Of a DNA stretch of 64,000 nt, positions 21,221 through 32,779 are shown piece by piece; position 1 is the stretch's first letter, and the number at the start of each line of letters is the position of its first letter. Below the pieces are notes generated by a model that was not told where the DNA came from, made no database searches, and saw nothing but the letters and a program-made list of their open reading frames with translations. The stretch is taken from NCBI GenBank assembly GCA_014529385.2, contig CM043968.1:127615018-127679017 (forward strand). The letters are read 5' to 3'. The DNA is from Adiantum capillus-veneris. Its lineage: Eukaryota; Streptophyta; Polypodiopsida; Polypodiales; Pteridaceae. The translations under genes and the position numbers were made by a program.

Positions 21221-21309
21221 GTCCACCGCATAGAAAGCAAGACGTGGGTTCCCACCACATAGAAAGCAAGTCGTGGGTATCCACCGCATAGAAAGCAAGT
21301 CGTGGATTC
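21221..21309 (+). repeat. three tandem copies of a 30 bp unit
   Basis: Core CCACCGCATAGAAAGCAAG followed by TCGTGGG is repeated three times inside the nested LTR, with one or two changes per copy. Confidence 0.9.
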
Positions 21310-22622
21310 AAGAGCCCTTAACGAGGAACTCTGCCCCCTGTGATCAGTAAGGGGGTCAGGACTGATTCAACATTGGAATTAAAATGAACATGTCGAGCTA
21401 AATTTTCCCTAGCAGACATGATTTCCTATTGCAAACAACATACCCATCAAACAGTGCCTTCCTACTTTAGAATTTAATGTACAATGATTTCAATGCCGAG
21501 GTTTCCGTCGGATTTCTCCAACATGTTTGGGGATATGAGAATTCCTAACTAGCATATGCAATGTTAATTTAAACAACTTGAATAAAAATATGATCTACCT
21601 CTTCCACTTCTTTATCGATGGCCCGTGAGATGGCCGGTATTTTTTCCTCCATAGGAGCTTTCCCCTTTTCGTTGACATTACTTGTTCCTGCCTCGCGATC
21701 GTGGGCACCACCGAAGCGCGTCTTCTTAACCGGGGCCATTTCTCACTACTTTAAATGATTAGCTTGGAGAAAGAGCTAAGGTTCGCAAGCATCATAACAG
21801 TCCAATGGGTAGATTAGTGACATCAATTAATTTCTCCTATATGAGAGATCTAGATTTCTTTCATAAAGCAATCATTAAGGATGGCACATAATCCTATGGG
21901 AACCGGCTCTAAAATAATTATTCGGCTTACATGATTAAGAATAATTAGGATTTCACTATTGGAATTACCAGAGAATTGAATTAAGTATGATTAAACTATT
22001 TCCTGGCAAATAGACGATGCAGATTTACCTTAGGCATATGTGTGAGGAAAACCAATTCTTAGAGTCTTAATGACAGATTAATTCCTCCTTAATTAAAATC
22101 TTAATGCATAAGATAATGAATTCAATTAAGCTTCATTGTTAATGAGTGATTAAAAGAGTGATTCTCTTCAATCTACACAATTACTAGCTTACCGATTAAT
22201 TACTATGCTACCTAGAGAGAGAAAATTCTGATAATTATGTTCTAATCATTAACCGAGAGTGATGATTGGCTGATAATTCAGCTATGGAATGATGATTAAA
22301 TAATAGAATATGGATAAGGAGAATTTAGAGAGTAGTCATAGAGAATTACGACTAGGAATAAGCATAATAGACGAGAAATTTAGATGGTAATGAAAAGGAT
22401 TTGCAGAAAGCATTAATTAAACCGTGGTTACCATGATTTAGGGCTGATAATCCTACCCTCTGAGGCGTGATGTCATGCTACTCCCAAATAACATGATCAC
22501 CCCAAGAACAATAAGAAATTCGATTCTCTGATCTAATTGAGCTTCTTGAGGCGAGAATTCGACAGCACCTCCCTCCTTGCTTCCCCTTCAAAAGGTGTGT
22601 GTTCCGGTAGCACCTTCCCAGA

Positions 22623-22648
22623 GTGTGTGTAGGTGTGTGTGTGTGTGC

Positions 22649-22698
<50 letters not shown>
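22623..22698 (+). repeat. (TG)n microsatellite
   Basis: Interrupted GT-rich tract, longest pure run about 22647-22698, within the nested solo LTR. Confidence 0.95.
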
Positions 22699-22701
<3 letters not shown>

Positions 22702-24847
22702 GTCTTTAAATAGGCCACCTCAAGCTGAAAATCGATATGGGTTGCTAAATGCATATGGGAGCTTCTCCAGTTAAGCATGGCAAGTCCAATTCCCTGCCCA
22801 CCAAGTGTCAGGTTGGCTTGGTTAATTGGTTTTGAGACTGAGCTGCTGGCTTGGAAACTCTCCCAGGACTCCCACAAAGCAAGAGGGCGCCCCCTAGCTG
22901 CTAAAGCTGATCTGGAGTGGGCTAGAACCTAGTCCCGGGCCCCCGGTACCTCCCCAGACAATTTTTAGGAAAATTGGTTCTAGGCTAAAACGGGTCATAC
23001 GAGTCGGATTTTGACGCCGTAAATTGCTATAGCAAGCTCTAACTAAGGCGTACTCGCCCGAGTACTTGCCATATTTAGCAGCCCCTAGGGTCCGAAATGC
23101 ATTTTTTTGAAATTCGGGGTACGGGTGCAGTTTTTCGAGACGATCAAAACTGGACGGGTCGGGTGACCAAAAACTTACTATTTTTGGATTTTTTTTACAA
23201 AAATTATTTTAATTCACATTTCAAAGCTTTAAAACATTCTAAACATCATGGCACTAACAGAATCTGAAAAAATGCTAAAAATAGTAACTTATTCCATTAT
23301 TTTCATTTGAAGGTACAATGGTGTTCTTGCTGATCGGTGTCGGAGACCTTACAAACATAGTGAGCATTTCATTACAATAGATTCCTAATGAGAATAACAA
23401 GAGTGCTTGGGTGGAGAAAGCAACAAAAAGTATAACACCTAGTTAGATAGCATGAACAATACTTCAAAAGAGAGAGAAATTAAACAATCGACAACAGTTG
23501 AGGACCGGACTTGCCATGGAGCGGGTCCCCCCTCCAAAAGGCTTTGTATTATGGTTTCTCCCATCAAGAGAGAAATTTTACAATACAATTCTTTGGTGCA
23601 ATGAAGGTGGAAACTTCAAGCACTAAGAAAAACACTTATCAAACACAACATCAATTCCCTCACGGTCTTAGGCCCAAGACCTCACACACCTTTGAAGATG
23701 GTGAGAGCTAGTGGGGTATGAGAGTAGATTGAGAGGAAGAAGGAGTAGTCTTACGAGAAAGATGTACTTCTCCTCACATAATCACTCATATTAGCATAGC
23801 TTAGCTTAGTAATTAGCATGCTAGAGGAGATGAGCATGCATTGAAGCTTGGCTCTTGGTTGGATTTGCATCACAAAGTCAAGAGTTGTTGGTGTAGGCCT
23901 CCCTTCTCACAAGCTTGGAGTAGGTGATAAGCTTTCCATTAAAGCTTGAGAAGAGAGAGAGAGAGAGTCTTCTTACTCCAAACATAGACTAGTGTGAGCG
24001 TGTGATGCAATAATGCCTTGAGAATATTAGTACCGCTCTCTCTCTTGGTTGACCCCTCTTGCTATTTGCTCATGCAGACACCCCATTGGACCTCCCTAGT
24101 CTTAGCGAATAGGATTTCAGGAGCATCAGTGATAGCCTTCTCACATGTGCCCCCCTTTCCCCTTTTGTGAGAGCTTTAGGTAATTAATTAATGCAACTAA
24201 ACTCTCATTGGACCCCTTTGTCTCCTGGCCTATACGAATCAAGCAAGCCATTGGGCTACTGAATGATGATTGGACCCCTTGGGAGACTGTCCAATAGTCT
24301 TCTAGAGAGATTAATTCTTATTGGTTCTTCTATTAAGTGTTTTTAAATTAAATTAAACTAAATTTAGTCTAGCCTAATTCTCATTGGTCCACCTCCATGG
24401 CCATCCAATAGGATTTGAGTACACCTTGTGGGCATCTGGGCTAGGGAGATGACATGTGTCCCTCATTCCCTTTGTGTAAAGGGAGCTTGTGTGTGTGTGT
24501 TTCTGTCTCATCCCCTATTTGCAAGGCTCGCTCCCTCCTATGTAGGGATTATGAAGACTTTTTTGGGACACACAAAGCATCCAATTTCCCTAGTGTTTGG
24601 CCTTTGGACACAATCTTTGAATTTTGGAAGTCTTAATTTAGGTATTTTAGCCCATTGTTGCACATTTCTCTTTTGCAGATGGCCCCCCCTTTGCATCCCT
24701 ATTTTTCCTCCTTTGGATCCCTATTGTGGCCGGTCTGCCAGCTTAACCAATATTCTAGCTTTTTCTCCCCTTGCACTTCCCCATATTAAATGACCAGTTT
24801 AACATAAGAAAATCATTTAGGAGAATTAGATATTAGTAATTATGACA

Positions 24848-24862
24848 TTACCTCTCTCTTGA
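24848..24862 (-). promoter_or_regulatory. polypurine tract of the chromovirus
   Basis: On the minus strand AAGAGAGAGGTAA abuts the 3' LTR, as expected for the plus-strand primer. Confidence 0.6.
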
Positions 24863-25249
24863 AATCATAGTCGTCCTCGACTATGGGGTAAAGAAGATAA
24901 AGCATATTCATTAGTCCTTTTCCTAGCGGGTAGAGGATCCCTATGTTACCCTACGGCATCATTCTAGAATGGATGACTAGTCCATCTGGCGCTTGAGAGC
25001 CTAAGCTGCCGCAAGCATGTCTGCACATTAGTCCTATCAATCTTCCATAGTAGAGTGACAAGTTCTAATTGGTGTACGGGAGACGTCGTCTCTGCAAACT
25101 TGATCTAAGCATGCATACTACTTCATTTTTGTGCATAATAATGAAAAAGAGTCTTATAAGACAATTTGTTTTTTTCATTGTAAACATTTATACATTTGCT
25201 TACTCTAGGGAAGCATTGTAAGCATTGACAAGGTTTAGGTTATGCTTTA

Positions 25250-25515
25250 ATCGTATGCCTTACATCCATCTAGCATCTTCAAAAGGATAATTCTTAAACT
25301 TAATAAGATATTCGGATAGTCTTACCACCTCTTAGTACCTTGTCTTCATGTTGGAGAATGGACTCGGGTTGCAGCACCTCTTCTTGGTCCTCGATCTCAG
25401 GTGGGTCTTCCATAATTGGTTCTTGAGGTGGCTCTCCTTTGTAAGGCTCTAGTAGGCTCACATGGAAAGCATTGTGTATGAGCCAATGGCTCGGCAACTT
25501 GAGTTGATAGGCCAT
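25250..25515 (-). pseudogene. chromovirus integrase tail and chromodomain-like region
   Basis: ORF 25300-25515 reads [20 protein letters not shown], the conserved block after the gypsy integrase, then an acidic Pro/Glu segment and [14 protein letters not shown]. Just past its stop the sequence reads KFKNYPFEDARW in another frame, matching the aromatic strand of a chromodomain. Chromodomains help target integration to heterochromatin. A frameshift near 25300 separates the two halves. Confidence 0.7.
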
Positions 25516-25819
25516 TTCATTGATTGGCCTAAGAATCTGGAAGGGACCATAATACCTTTTTGCTAACTTAGCATAGTACTTTTGGTGTCCCGTAGGATTC
25601 TTTCCCGTCGTGTGCCTTAGTTGAGCCTTGGGAAATTTGAGTAAGACCCAATCATTTTCTTTAAAGGCTTGGGCTCTTCTGTGTTTGTCAGCAGCAGTCT
25701 GTTGCCTTTGCTGTGAGATAGAGATAACACCCTTATTTTTTGGAAAGATTCTTGTAGTACTCGGCTATACTCATCTATAGTGAAGATCTTCCGTGTACCT
25801 TAAGTAGAAGGGGACTTTT

Positions 25820-26760
25820 TTATCTTTCCTCAATTACCTCAAAAGGTGCTTTTCCCATGGAAGTATATACAGTGTTATTGTAGGCATACTCCACTAAGGG
25901 TATGTACTTCTCCCATTGGGATCTTTGATCTACTTCCGTTACATAGGCTTTTAGTAGATCAAGAATTGTTAGGTTAGCTAGTTCACTTTGGCCATCCGTT
26001 TGTGGGTGATAGGTCAAAGAGAAGTTTAGCCTTGTCCCTAAATTCTCAAAGAGCCCTTCCAAAAATTACTGGTCATTCTAGGATCTCTATCTGGCACTAT
26101 GGACATTGGCAAGCCATGATACTTGAAGATCTGTGAAATGAAGAGGGTTGCCATTTGATGGGCTTTGATAGTCTTTTTGACAGGTATAAAATGAGCTTGT
26201 TTACTGAACGTGTCTACTATTGTCCATATTCCCTTATTCCTATGGATAGACTTAGGCAATCCATGGATATGCTCTCCCATGGTGAACTAGGGATTGGAAA
26301 AGGTTGAATAAATCCAGGTTGCTTCCCTCTATCAAAACATTTAGAAACATACTCTTGTATGTTTGCTTTCATGGTAGGCCAATAGAAATATGTTTCAATC
26401 CCCTTTAGGGTAGACTGAATCCTTCTATGCCCCACGTAAGAAGGAGCATGAGATTCATACATTACTTTCTCACAGAGTGAGTTAGTAACAGATAGTTTAT
26501 TGCCATAGAGAAGATAACCATCTTGTAAAGTAAATGGTTCCTCTTTCTTCCCTAGTGCAAGGGCTGAAATCATATCTTTAAAATCAGGATCAATAGCATA
26601 CTCATCTATCATAAAAGATAGATTATTGTGAGTTGCTATGGAAATCGCATTCACTCTCGGTTGTCTTAAGAGTGCATCGGCTACTTGATTATGCTTGCCA
26701 GCAATGTGAGCAATATATAGATCATTGTGAGTTGCTATGGAAACCGCATTCACTCTCGGC
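25820..26760 (-). pseudogene. chromovirus integrase
   Basis: The zinc-binding N terminus shows SHAPSYVGHRR and a C-x2-x motif in which the second cysteine is Arg (KCFDRGK). The core shows IVDTFSKQAHFIP, PDRDPRMTSNFW and TDGQSE, corresponding to the D,D,E catalytic triad. Frameshifts occur near 26045 and 26230. A 99 bp tandem duplication affects the linker before the zinc finger. The enzyme would insert the cDNA; this copy cannot be made whole. Confidence 0.85.
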
Positions 26761-26817
26761 CGTCTTAAGAGTGCATCGGCTACTTGATTATGCTTGCCAG
26801 CAATGTGAGCAATATGA
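26620..26817 (-). repeat. 99 bp in-frame tandem duplication in pol
   Basis: Two 33-residue copies containing IAHIAGKHNQVADALLR lie head to tail, at about 26620-26718 and 26719-26817. They differ at about five bases. The unit is the RNase H-integrase junction, where one copy of H(I)AGK.N..AD.LSR is normal. Confidence 0.9.
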
Positions 26818-26885
26818 AAATGAAATTGCAAAAGGAAATTTGCCCACCTCATTTGTTTGCTAGAGAGCTTGGTCTACGCCATGAA

Positions 26886-28000
26886 CTACTTATGACTTTG
26901 GTGATCCATTTGTAGAATAAAAGGAATCCCCAATAAATAGTGCTTCCATGAGTCTAAGGCATGTAGAACTGCGAGGAGGTCCTTTTCATATATGCCTAGA
27001 GCTTGCTCAATAAGGTCGAGCCTTCGACTTTCATAAGCTATGCAGTGCCCTTCTTGGAGCAAAATAGCTCCAAGGCAATCACCACAAGCATCACATTGGA
27101 CCTCAAATGGCTTTGAGAGATCCGGTAGTGTAAGCACAGGTTGAGAGATAAGCTTTTCTTTAAGCTTTTTGAAAGCATTTTTCCCCTTAGCAGACCAGGT
27201 GTACCTAACATTTTTCTTTGTTAGGTCATGTAATGGTACTGCCATTAATGAGAACTTTTCTATGAAGCGTCTATAGTATGCACACAAAGCTTCTTAGTTC
27301 ATGAAGATTCCTTGGTTTAGGCATCCTTTTATTACCTCTAATTTTGATGGATCCATTTGGATGCCACCTTGAGGGATAATTTGACCTAAATACTGAATCT
27401 CTTGTAAGGAAAATTCACTTTTCTTTTGATTAACATAAAGTTTATTCTCTCTTAGAACTTGAAATATTACTTGGAGGTGTTGCTTGTGTTCATCTAATGA
27501 ATTAGAGTAGATGATGATATCATCAAAGAACACTCCTGTAAAGGTTCAATGAGGCCTGAAGAGCTTCTCCATCAAGCGGATGAATGTGGCTGGTGCATTG
27601 GTCAAGCCAAAAGGCATGACAATGTATTCGTAAAGACCAAATGTAGTGCAAAATGCGGTCTTTACAATGTCTTGATCAACTATCCTTATTTGATAATAGC
27701 CACTTTTTAGGTCAATCCTATTGAAGTAGGTGGACCCTTGTAGCTTATCCAAATAGGTCTTCTACCCGTGGAACGAGAAACCTATTCTTGATAGTGATCC
27801 TATTTAGTGCTCTATAGTCTCGACACACATACAATATGTTCCGTCTTTCTTTTGCACTAATAGCACAGGAGAACAAAATGGAGATGAGCTAGGCCTAATT
27901 ATGCCCTTCTCAACTAACTCGTGCACTTGCCACATAATCTCCTCTTTTTGAGCTTGAGAAACTTTATAAGGAGGTTTGTTAGGCGATGAACTTCCTAGAA
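26886..28000 (-). pseudogene. chromovirus reverse transcriptase and RNase H
   Basis: The RT N-terminal fragment near 27780-27960 has a VLLVQKKDG block. Then 27546-27752 has [15 protein letters not shown] and [12 protein letters not shown], and 27294-27533 has FFDDIIIYS (catalytic Asp pair). RNase H (26886-27287) shows CDACGDCLGAIL, EKDLLAVLHAL and MDHQS. A stop near 27540 and another near 27290 break the frame. It would copy element RNA into cDNA. Confidence 0.9.
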
Positions 28001-28197
28001 GAAGTTCAATTGCATGGTCATCATTGCCTCGTTTAGGAGGTAGCTCACAAAGTATGTTGTCAATAATGACATCTTGAAACCCCTTGGGAAAATTGGATAA
28101 CTCTAATTCCTTTTGATTGTGTATATTTTCTTTTGCTAAAACATTAGGTTCATTTTGAGAGTCTTTAAAAAAAATATGTACACAAAAATAGAGCTCT

Positions 28198-28554
28198 TTA
28201 TTGACTTATTAAAAGCTGCATATGTACAATGGGTATGGTGGTACCCATTTCCATAGCATCTATGTACATATCTTTTTCCCTGAGCTTTAAGGAGATTCTT
28301 CTTTCAGGGAATTTAACATTGGCAGCCACACGATCAAACCATGGTGCCCCTCGGATTACATCCTCATGCTTGAGAGGAGAGATAAACAAGTCCTCTTTGT
28401 CCACATAGCTTTGGACATGGAGCCTCAATTTTCCAATTAAGGGAGTGACTGAAGCTTCTTGCCCCTTGAAAGCACCATCTGCGGGTAGGACATCTCCCAT
28501 CTCGTAAGCTTGTATGCCTAGCTTGGTGGCCAACTCTTTTCCCAAGCATGGCAT
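28198..28554 (-). pseudogene. chromovirus protease-region fragment
   Basis: Reads DKEDLFISPLKHEDVIRGAP and WFDRVAANVKF, the second half of the pepsin-like retroviral protease and its link to RT in plant gypsy elements. The catalytic DTG lies upstream, where the frame is broken and I cannot see it. Confidence 0.7.
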
Positions 28555-30124
28555 CGAGGAGATCCTTTGTGGTGAGTTTCCTCCTCTTGGATTTCAACCA
28601 AGGTAGCTCTAGGAGGTTCATGGTAGGTGTTTTTTTGGGGACAAGTGCGGTACACATTCCCTTGCTCACAGCACTTGAAACAACAGTTATCCTTGCGATA
28701 ACGCTCAAGCTCTTCAGGAGAGAGTTTATTCTTTGTAAACTCCCTTCTCTTTAGCTTTGTCGGAGTTGCCCTTAGGAGACTTTTGGACATTTTCCTTCCC
28801 CTTAGGCTCATTTTGGAGCCCTTGTTTTCCGTGGACTTCGAATTTCTTTTAGCCCCATTTGGAATTGATTCAAGAAGACACCATAGTATGGTGTATAACC
28901 GCTGATATGGTGGGTGGCCTTTGGGAGTTGACATACTCCGCATTTTTTCAGTTAACCCTGCACAAAATTGTTGCTTTTGCTCTCCAAAATCCAACTTTTT
29001 GAAGACATTGGCTTTGAGTTTTAGGTCCCAAAACTTGTCTACATATTTGTGAAAGGATTCATAGGGAGAGAGCTCCAAGCTTCGCCATTTGGTGAGTACT
29101 TTGTCTTTGGCATCGGTGGCCAAAAACTGCTTCATAATGGAAGCTCTTAAAGATTTCCATGTTCATGGAGCTTCACCGTTGGCCCGCAGGCTAGACCACC
29201 ATTTTTTGGCGTGCGACTTTTAAAAGTGCATAGCTACAGGGCGTAGCTTAGAGGACTCCATGAAGCCCTCATCTCCAAACACCACATTGAATTGTTGGAT
29301 AAAGGCCAAGAATTTTTCTGTAGCACCAAAGGTGCCATCATAGGTAAGGAAAGAGATGCTCTTCCCTCCCTCTTTGAACTTCTTGAGCCTAGATGACCTC
29401 TTCCACGTGGCATAGGATTTCCTATGACCGCTTCTTTTTGATGGTTCAAAAGTTGCACCATCAATTTCTTTAGAAGATGAAGAATTTGAGGAAGATGGAG
29501 AAGAGGGTGACCTCTTTCTTGCCTTTTTCTTACCTTGATCTTCTTTGTCTTCACCATCACTTTCATAAGAGGGAGAGGATGAAGAAGATGGAGAAGAGGG
29601 TTTTCTCTTTCTTGCCTATTTCTTCTCTTGCTTTTTGTCATCCCTCTTTGAATTATGGTGTGGAGAAGCATGCGATGGTCTCCTCCATTTTGGAGGTGAT
29701 GTAGAGCATTTACCCCGCCATCTTCGTGGAGCCATCTCTGCCGAGGTGGTAGGAGACTCACTTCTTTCTCGTTCCTTCGGTGGAGGCTCTTGAATTCTCC
29801 TTTGGGAAGGAGATGCATCATCAAGAAGCAAAATTTTGATCCCTTCTTATGGATCCTCTTCTTCTTCCTAATCGGAGAGACGCCTCTTTTGGAAGTCTCA
29901 CAAGGAGACTTCCTAGGTACTCTCTCGTTATGGTGGGGAGCTTGGAGAATCCCATGAGCATGAATCTGCCGTTGCACTTCACTTTGGAGGGATGGATTGT
30001 CCATGACTTGTTGAAGCATATAAACAAGATAGTTAACAAGCATAGAGGCATCATTAGTAGCCTGCTCATTAGCAAAATCAAAGTTATCAACATTAATTTC
30101 ACTCTCTTTACTATTGTCAGTCAA
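28518..30124 (-). pseudogene. chromovirus gag
   Basis: Starts near 30124 (MTDNSKESEINVDN). The capsid-like region at about 28800-29135 has LATDAKDKVLTKWRSLEL and SFHKYVDKFWDLKLKA, typical Retrotrans_gag helices. The nucleocapsid knuckle at about 28640-28690 reads CFKCCEQGNVYRTC, where the usual His is Asn and the Gly is Cys, so zinc binding would be impaired. A Ser/Lys/Arg-rich middle (29400-29850) and frameshifts near 29150-29240 and 29840 separate the parts. Confidence 0.8.
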
Positions 30125-30519
30125 TCTAACAACTTTTAGGTGTAAACTTTGTAGGTGTACTTTGGCACTTCAAGCCATAGTTGCTACTCCTCTTTACCCC
30201 TTTAGAAAAAGCACTCAAGCTACTATACTTGTGGCTCAAATACCATTAATTGCAAGGAATAGAAGAGAGGGTTGTTCTACACCAAAACAGCACCGGTCCT
30301 GCAAGCTTCTAAGAGCTCAATAGTGGTTAAGCCATAGGAAAGCCCCATAGGACTCCACTATTAAGACCATAGCTCTTGACAATGATGCCCTTTAATTGCA
30401 CAAAGATAGGCGCACTGCAAGGCTGAAAAATCCCTATTCTACTTACTCACATGCAATTCATAATACCATCCATTTATAGCTAGCTTGAGGACCTTCCTTC
30501 TTGAGCAAGAAAAGAGAAA

Positions 30520-30537
30520 CCTTGTGCTCTAATACCA
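30520..30537 (-). promoter_or_regulatory. primer-binding site, initiator tRNA-Met type
   Basis: Minus strand TGGTATTAGAGC starts one base from the LTR end. It matches the usual TGGTATCAGAGC apart from a C to T change. Confidence 0.8.
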
Positions 30538-30538
30538 A

Positions 30539-31201
30539 TGTAACATTTAATGGTCTAGTAACTTGTGTGTAGCAGAAAATAGCATGAACATAGTGAGCAT
30601 TTCATTATAATGGATTCCTAATGAGAATAACAAGAGTGCTTGGGTGGAGAGAGAAACCAAAATTATAACACCTAGTTAGATAGCATGAACAATACTTCAA
30701 ACGAGAGAGAAATTAAGCAATTGACAACAATTGAGGACCGGATTTGCATGGAGCCGGTCCCCCCTCCAAAAGGCTTTGTATTATGGTTTCTCCCATCAAG
30801 AGGGACATTTAACAATACAATTCTTTGTGTTCCTTCAATAGCTAGTGTAATGAAGGTGAAAACTTCAAGCACTACGCAAAACACTTATCAAACACAACAT
30901 CAATTCCCTCACGGTCTCAGACCCAAGACCTTACACACCTTCGAAGATGGTGAGAGATAGCGGGGTATGAGAGTAGATTGAGAGGAAGAAGGATTAGTCA
31001 TACGAGAAAGATGTACATCTCCTCACATTATCACTCATATTAGCATAGCTTAGCTTAGTAATTATCATGGTAGAGGAGATGAGCATGCATTGAATCTTGG
31101 CTCTTGGTTGGATTTGCATCACAAAGCCAAGAGTTGTTGGTGTAGGCCTCCCTTCTCACAAGCTTGGAGTAGGTGATAAGCTTTCCATTAAATCTTGAGA
31201 A

Positions 31202-31268
<67 letters not shown>

Positions 31269-32172
31269 CTTACTCCACACATAGACTAGTGTGAGTGTGT
31301 AATGCACAAATACCTTGAGAAAATCAGCCCCCTCTCTCTCTTGGTCGACCCCTCTTGCTATTTGCTCATGCAGACACCCCATTGGACCTCCCCACGCTTA
31401 CACAATAGGATTTCAGGAGCATAAGTGATAGCCTTCTCACATGTGTCCCCCTTTCCCCTTTTGTGAGAGCTTTAGGTAAGTAATTAATGCAGCTAAACTC
31501 TCATTGGACCCCTCTGTCTCCTGGCCTATACGAATCAAGCAAGCCATTGGGCTGCTGAATGCTGATTGAATGCTGATTGGACCCCTTGGGAGACTATCCA
31601 ATAGTCTTCTAGAGAGCTTAATTCTTATTCGTTCTTTTATTAAGTGTTTTTAAATTTATTAAACTAGATTTATTCTAGCCTAATTCTAATTGGTCCAACT
31701 CCATGGCCATCCAATAGGATTTGAGTACACCTTGTGGGCATCTGGGCTAGGGAGCTGACATGTGTCCCTCATTCCCTTTGTGTAAAGGGAGCTTGTGTGT
31801 GTGTGTGTGTGTGTGTGTTTCTCTCTCATACCCTACTTGCAAGGCTCGCCCCCTCCTATGTAGGGATTATGAAGACTTTTTTGGGACACACACAAAGCAT
31901 CCAATTTCCCTAGTGTTTGGCCTTTGGACACAACCTTTGAATTTTGGAACATTAGCATTTTGCAAGTCTTAATGGACTGAACCTTAGGGTCGTTTTAGCC
32001 CATTGTTGAACCTTGATCTTTTGCAGATGGCCCTCCCTTTGGATCCCTATTGTGGCAAGTCTGTGAGCTTAACCAATATTTAGCTTTTTCTCCCCTGGCA
32101 CTTCCCCATATTAAATGATCAATTTAACATGAGAAAATCATTTAGGAGAATTGGATATTAGTTATTATGACA
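30539..32172 (-). repeat. 5' LTR of the chromovirus
   Basis: 1634 bp, intact from TGTAACATTTAATGG to TTATGACA. It differs from the other LTR mainly by point changes and by expanded (GA)n at 31205-31264 and (TG)n at 31795-31818. Confidence 0.92.
31205..31264 (+). repeat. (GA)n microsatellite in LTR
   Basis: About 60 bp of GA where the sister LTR has about 16 bp (near 23950-23966). Confidence 0.95.
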
Positions 32173-32177
32173 CAACA
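32173..32177 (+). repeat. CAACA target-site duplication, right copy (chromovirus)
   Basis: Identical to 20492-20496. Confidence 0.9.
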
Positions 32178-32433
32178 AAGTTCTTGGGGTTCAATGACAG
32201 CAAATTGAAATTCCAATGTGGAATGGCACATTAGGTATTAGGTGAGTTTGAGCTAGTGGAAGCACCAACCACATGGAAAACGAATGCCAAAAACTCTTTT
32301 GGTTATGAATTCATAAGGGAAATGGTGGTTGAAGGTTTTGAATAAGTAAAGGGGAGTCCAAAGTTAACTTAGGGGAAGAGAAAGGGAAAAAAGCTTTTGC
32401 GAAGGCAAAGAGCACTAGTGTCAGCGCTTCTGC
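32178..32433 (+). pseudogene. right half of the host sequence split by the chromovirus
   Basis: In frame with 20317-20496 it reads KFLGFNDSKLKFQCGMAH, a TAG, then GEFELVEAPTTWKTNAKN and a TAA near 32343. The codon structure suggests real past coding sequence. I do not recognise the family. Confidence 0.4.
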
Positions 32434-32779
32434 TTGGCCTTTTTTTTTTTTTTGCAAAACTCACAATTGTGAGTGGATAGTATTAAGAACATCAGAAATG
32501 TACACCAACCTCGAGCTCAGACCGAGCCTTGAGGGTCAAAGATTACAAGTCTTCTGCTTGACTGAGAAACCACAACTACTCCTAGGCTTTACTTATTACA
32601 AGATGTCATCATGACATGTATTGTTCTAGACCAGTCTTCTGAGGCTTGTTTGCCTCAGATCATGTGGATCATCATTCTACTCTCTTGTATGATTTCACAA
32701 AATCTTGCCATAGCCAGATCCCCCTCAAACACGTGGCGATTCCTTGCTTGCCAAATATGGTGACAGAAGTAGTACCTGA

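Larger units (their letters stand above)
20550..23353. mobile_element. 2.8 kb solo LTR nested in the chromovirus LTR
   Basis: Begins TGTGAGGTCCCC and ends GGAGACCTTACA, imperfect inverted ends matching at 10 of 12 positions. It is flanked by AACAT at 20545-20549 and 23354-23358. Removing it restores the LTR sequence seen at 30582-30600. I see no second copy of either end inside, so it is best read as a solo LTR from an element with very long LTRs. It holds a 30 bp triplicated repeat (21221-21309), a (TG)n tract (22647-22698) and a minus ORF of about 50 codons starting near 21739 (MAPVKKTRFGG). Confidence 0.8.
20497..24847 (-). repeat. 3' LTR of the chromovirus, interrupted
   Basis: LTR sequence is present at 20497-20549 and 23359-24847 (about 1.54 kb in all) and aligns with 30539-32172 over its length. 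The gap is a separate LTR-type insertion with AACAT duplications. The LTR contains short (GA)n near 23950 and (TG)n near 24491 that are much longer in the other copy. Confidence 0.9.
20497..32172 (-). mobile_element. Ty3/gypsy chromovirus, full length, decayed
   Basis: Bounded by two LTRs starting TGTAACATTTAATGG and ending TTATGACA, with CAACA target duplications. Minus orientation: primer-binding site next to 30539, then gag, protease, RT, RNase H, integrase and a chromodomain-like tail, and a polypurine tract next to 24847. Pol order (RT before integrase) and the tail place it in the chromoviruses. All frames have stops or shifts. Without the nested 2.8 kb insertion it is about 8.9 kb. Confidence 0.92.

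Noticed and set aside
21580-21739. Minus ORF of about 50 codons (MAPVKKTRFGG) as a gene
   Set aside because: Too short, inside a solo LTR, and without a motif; a splice donor-like GTAGAT follows but no second exon is seen.
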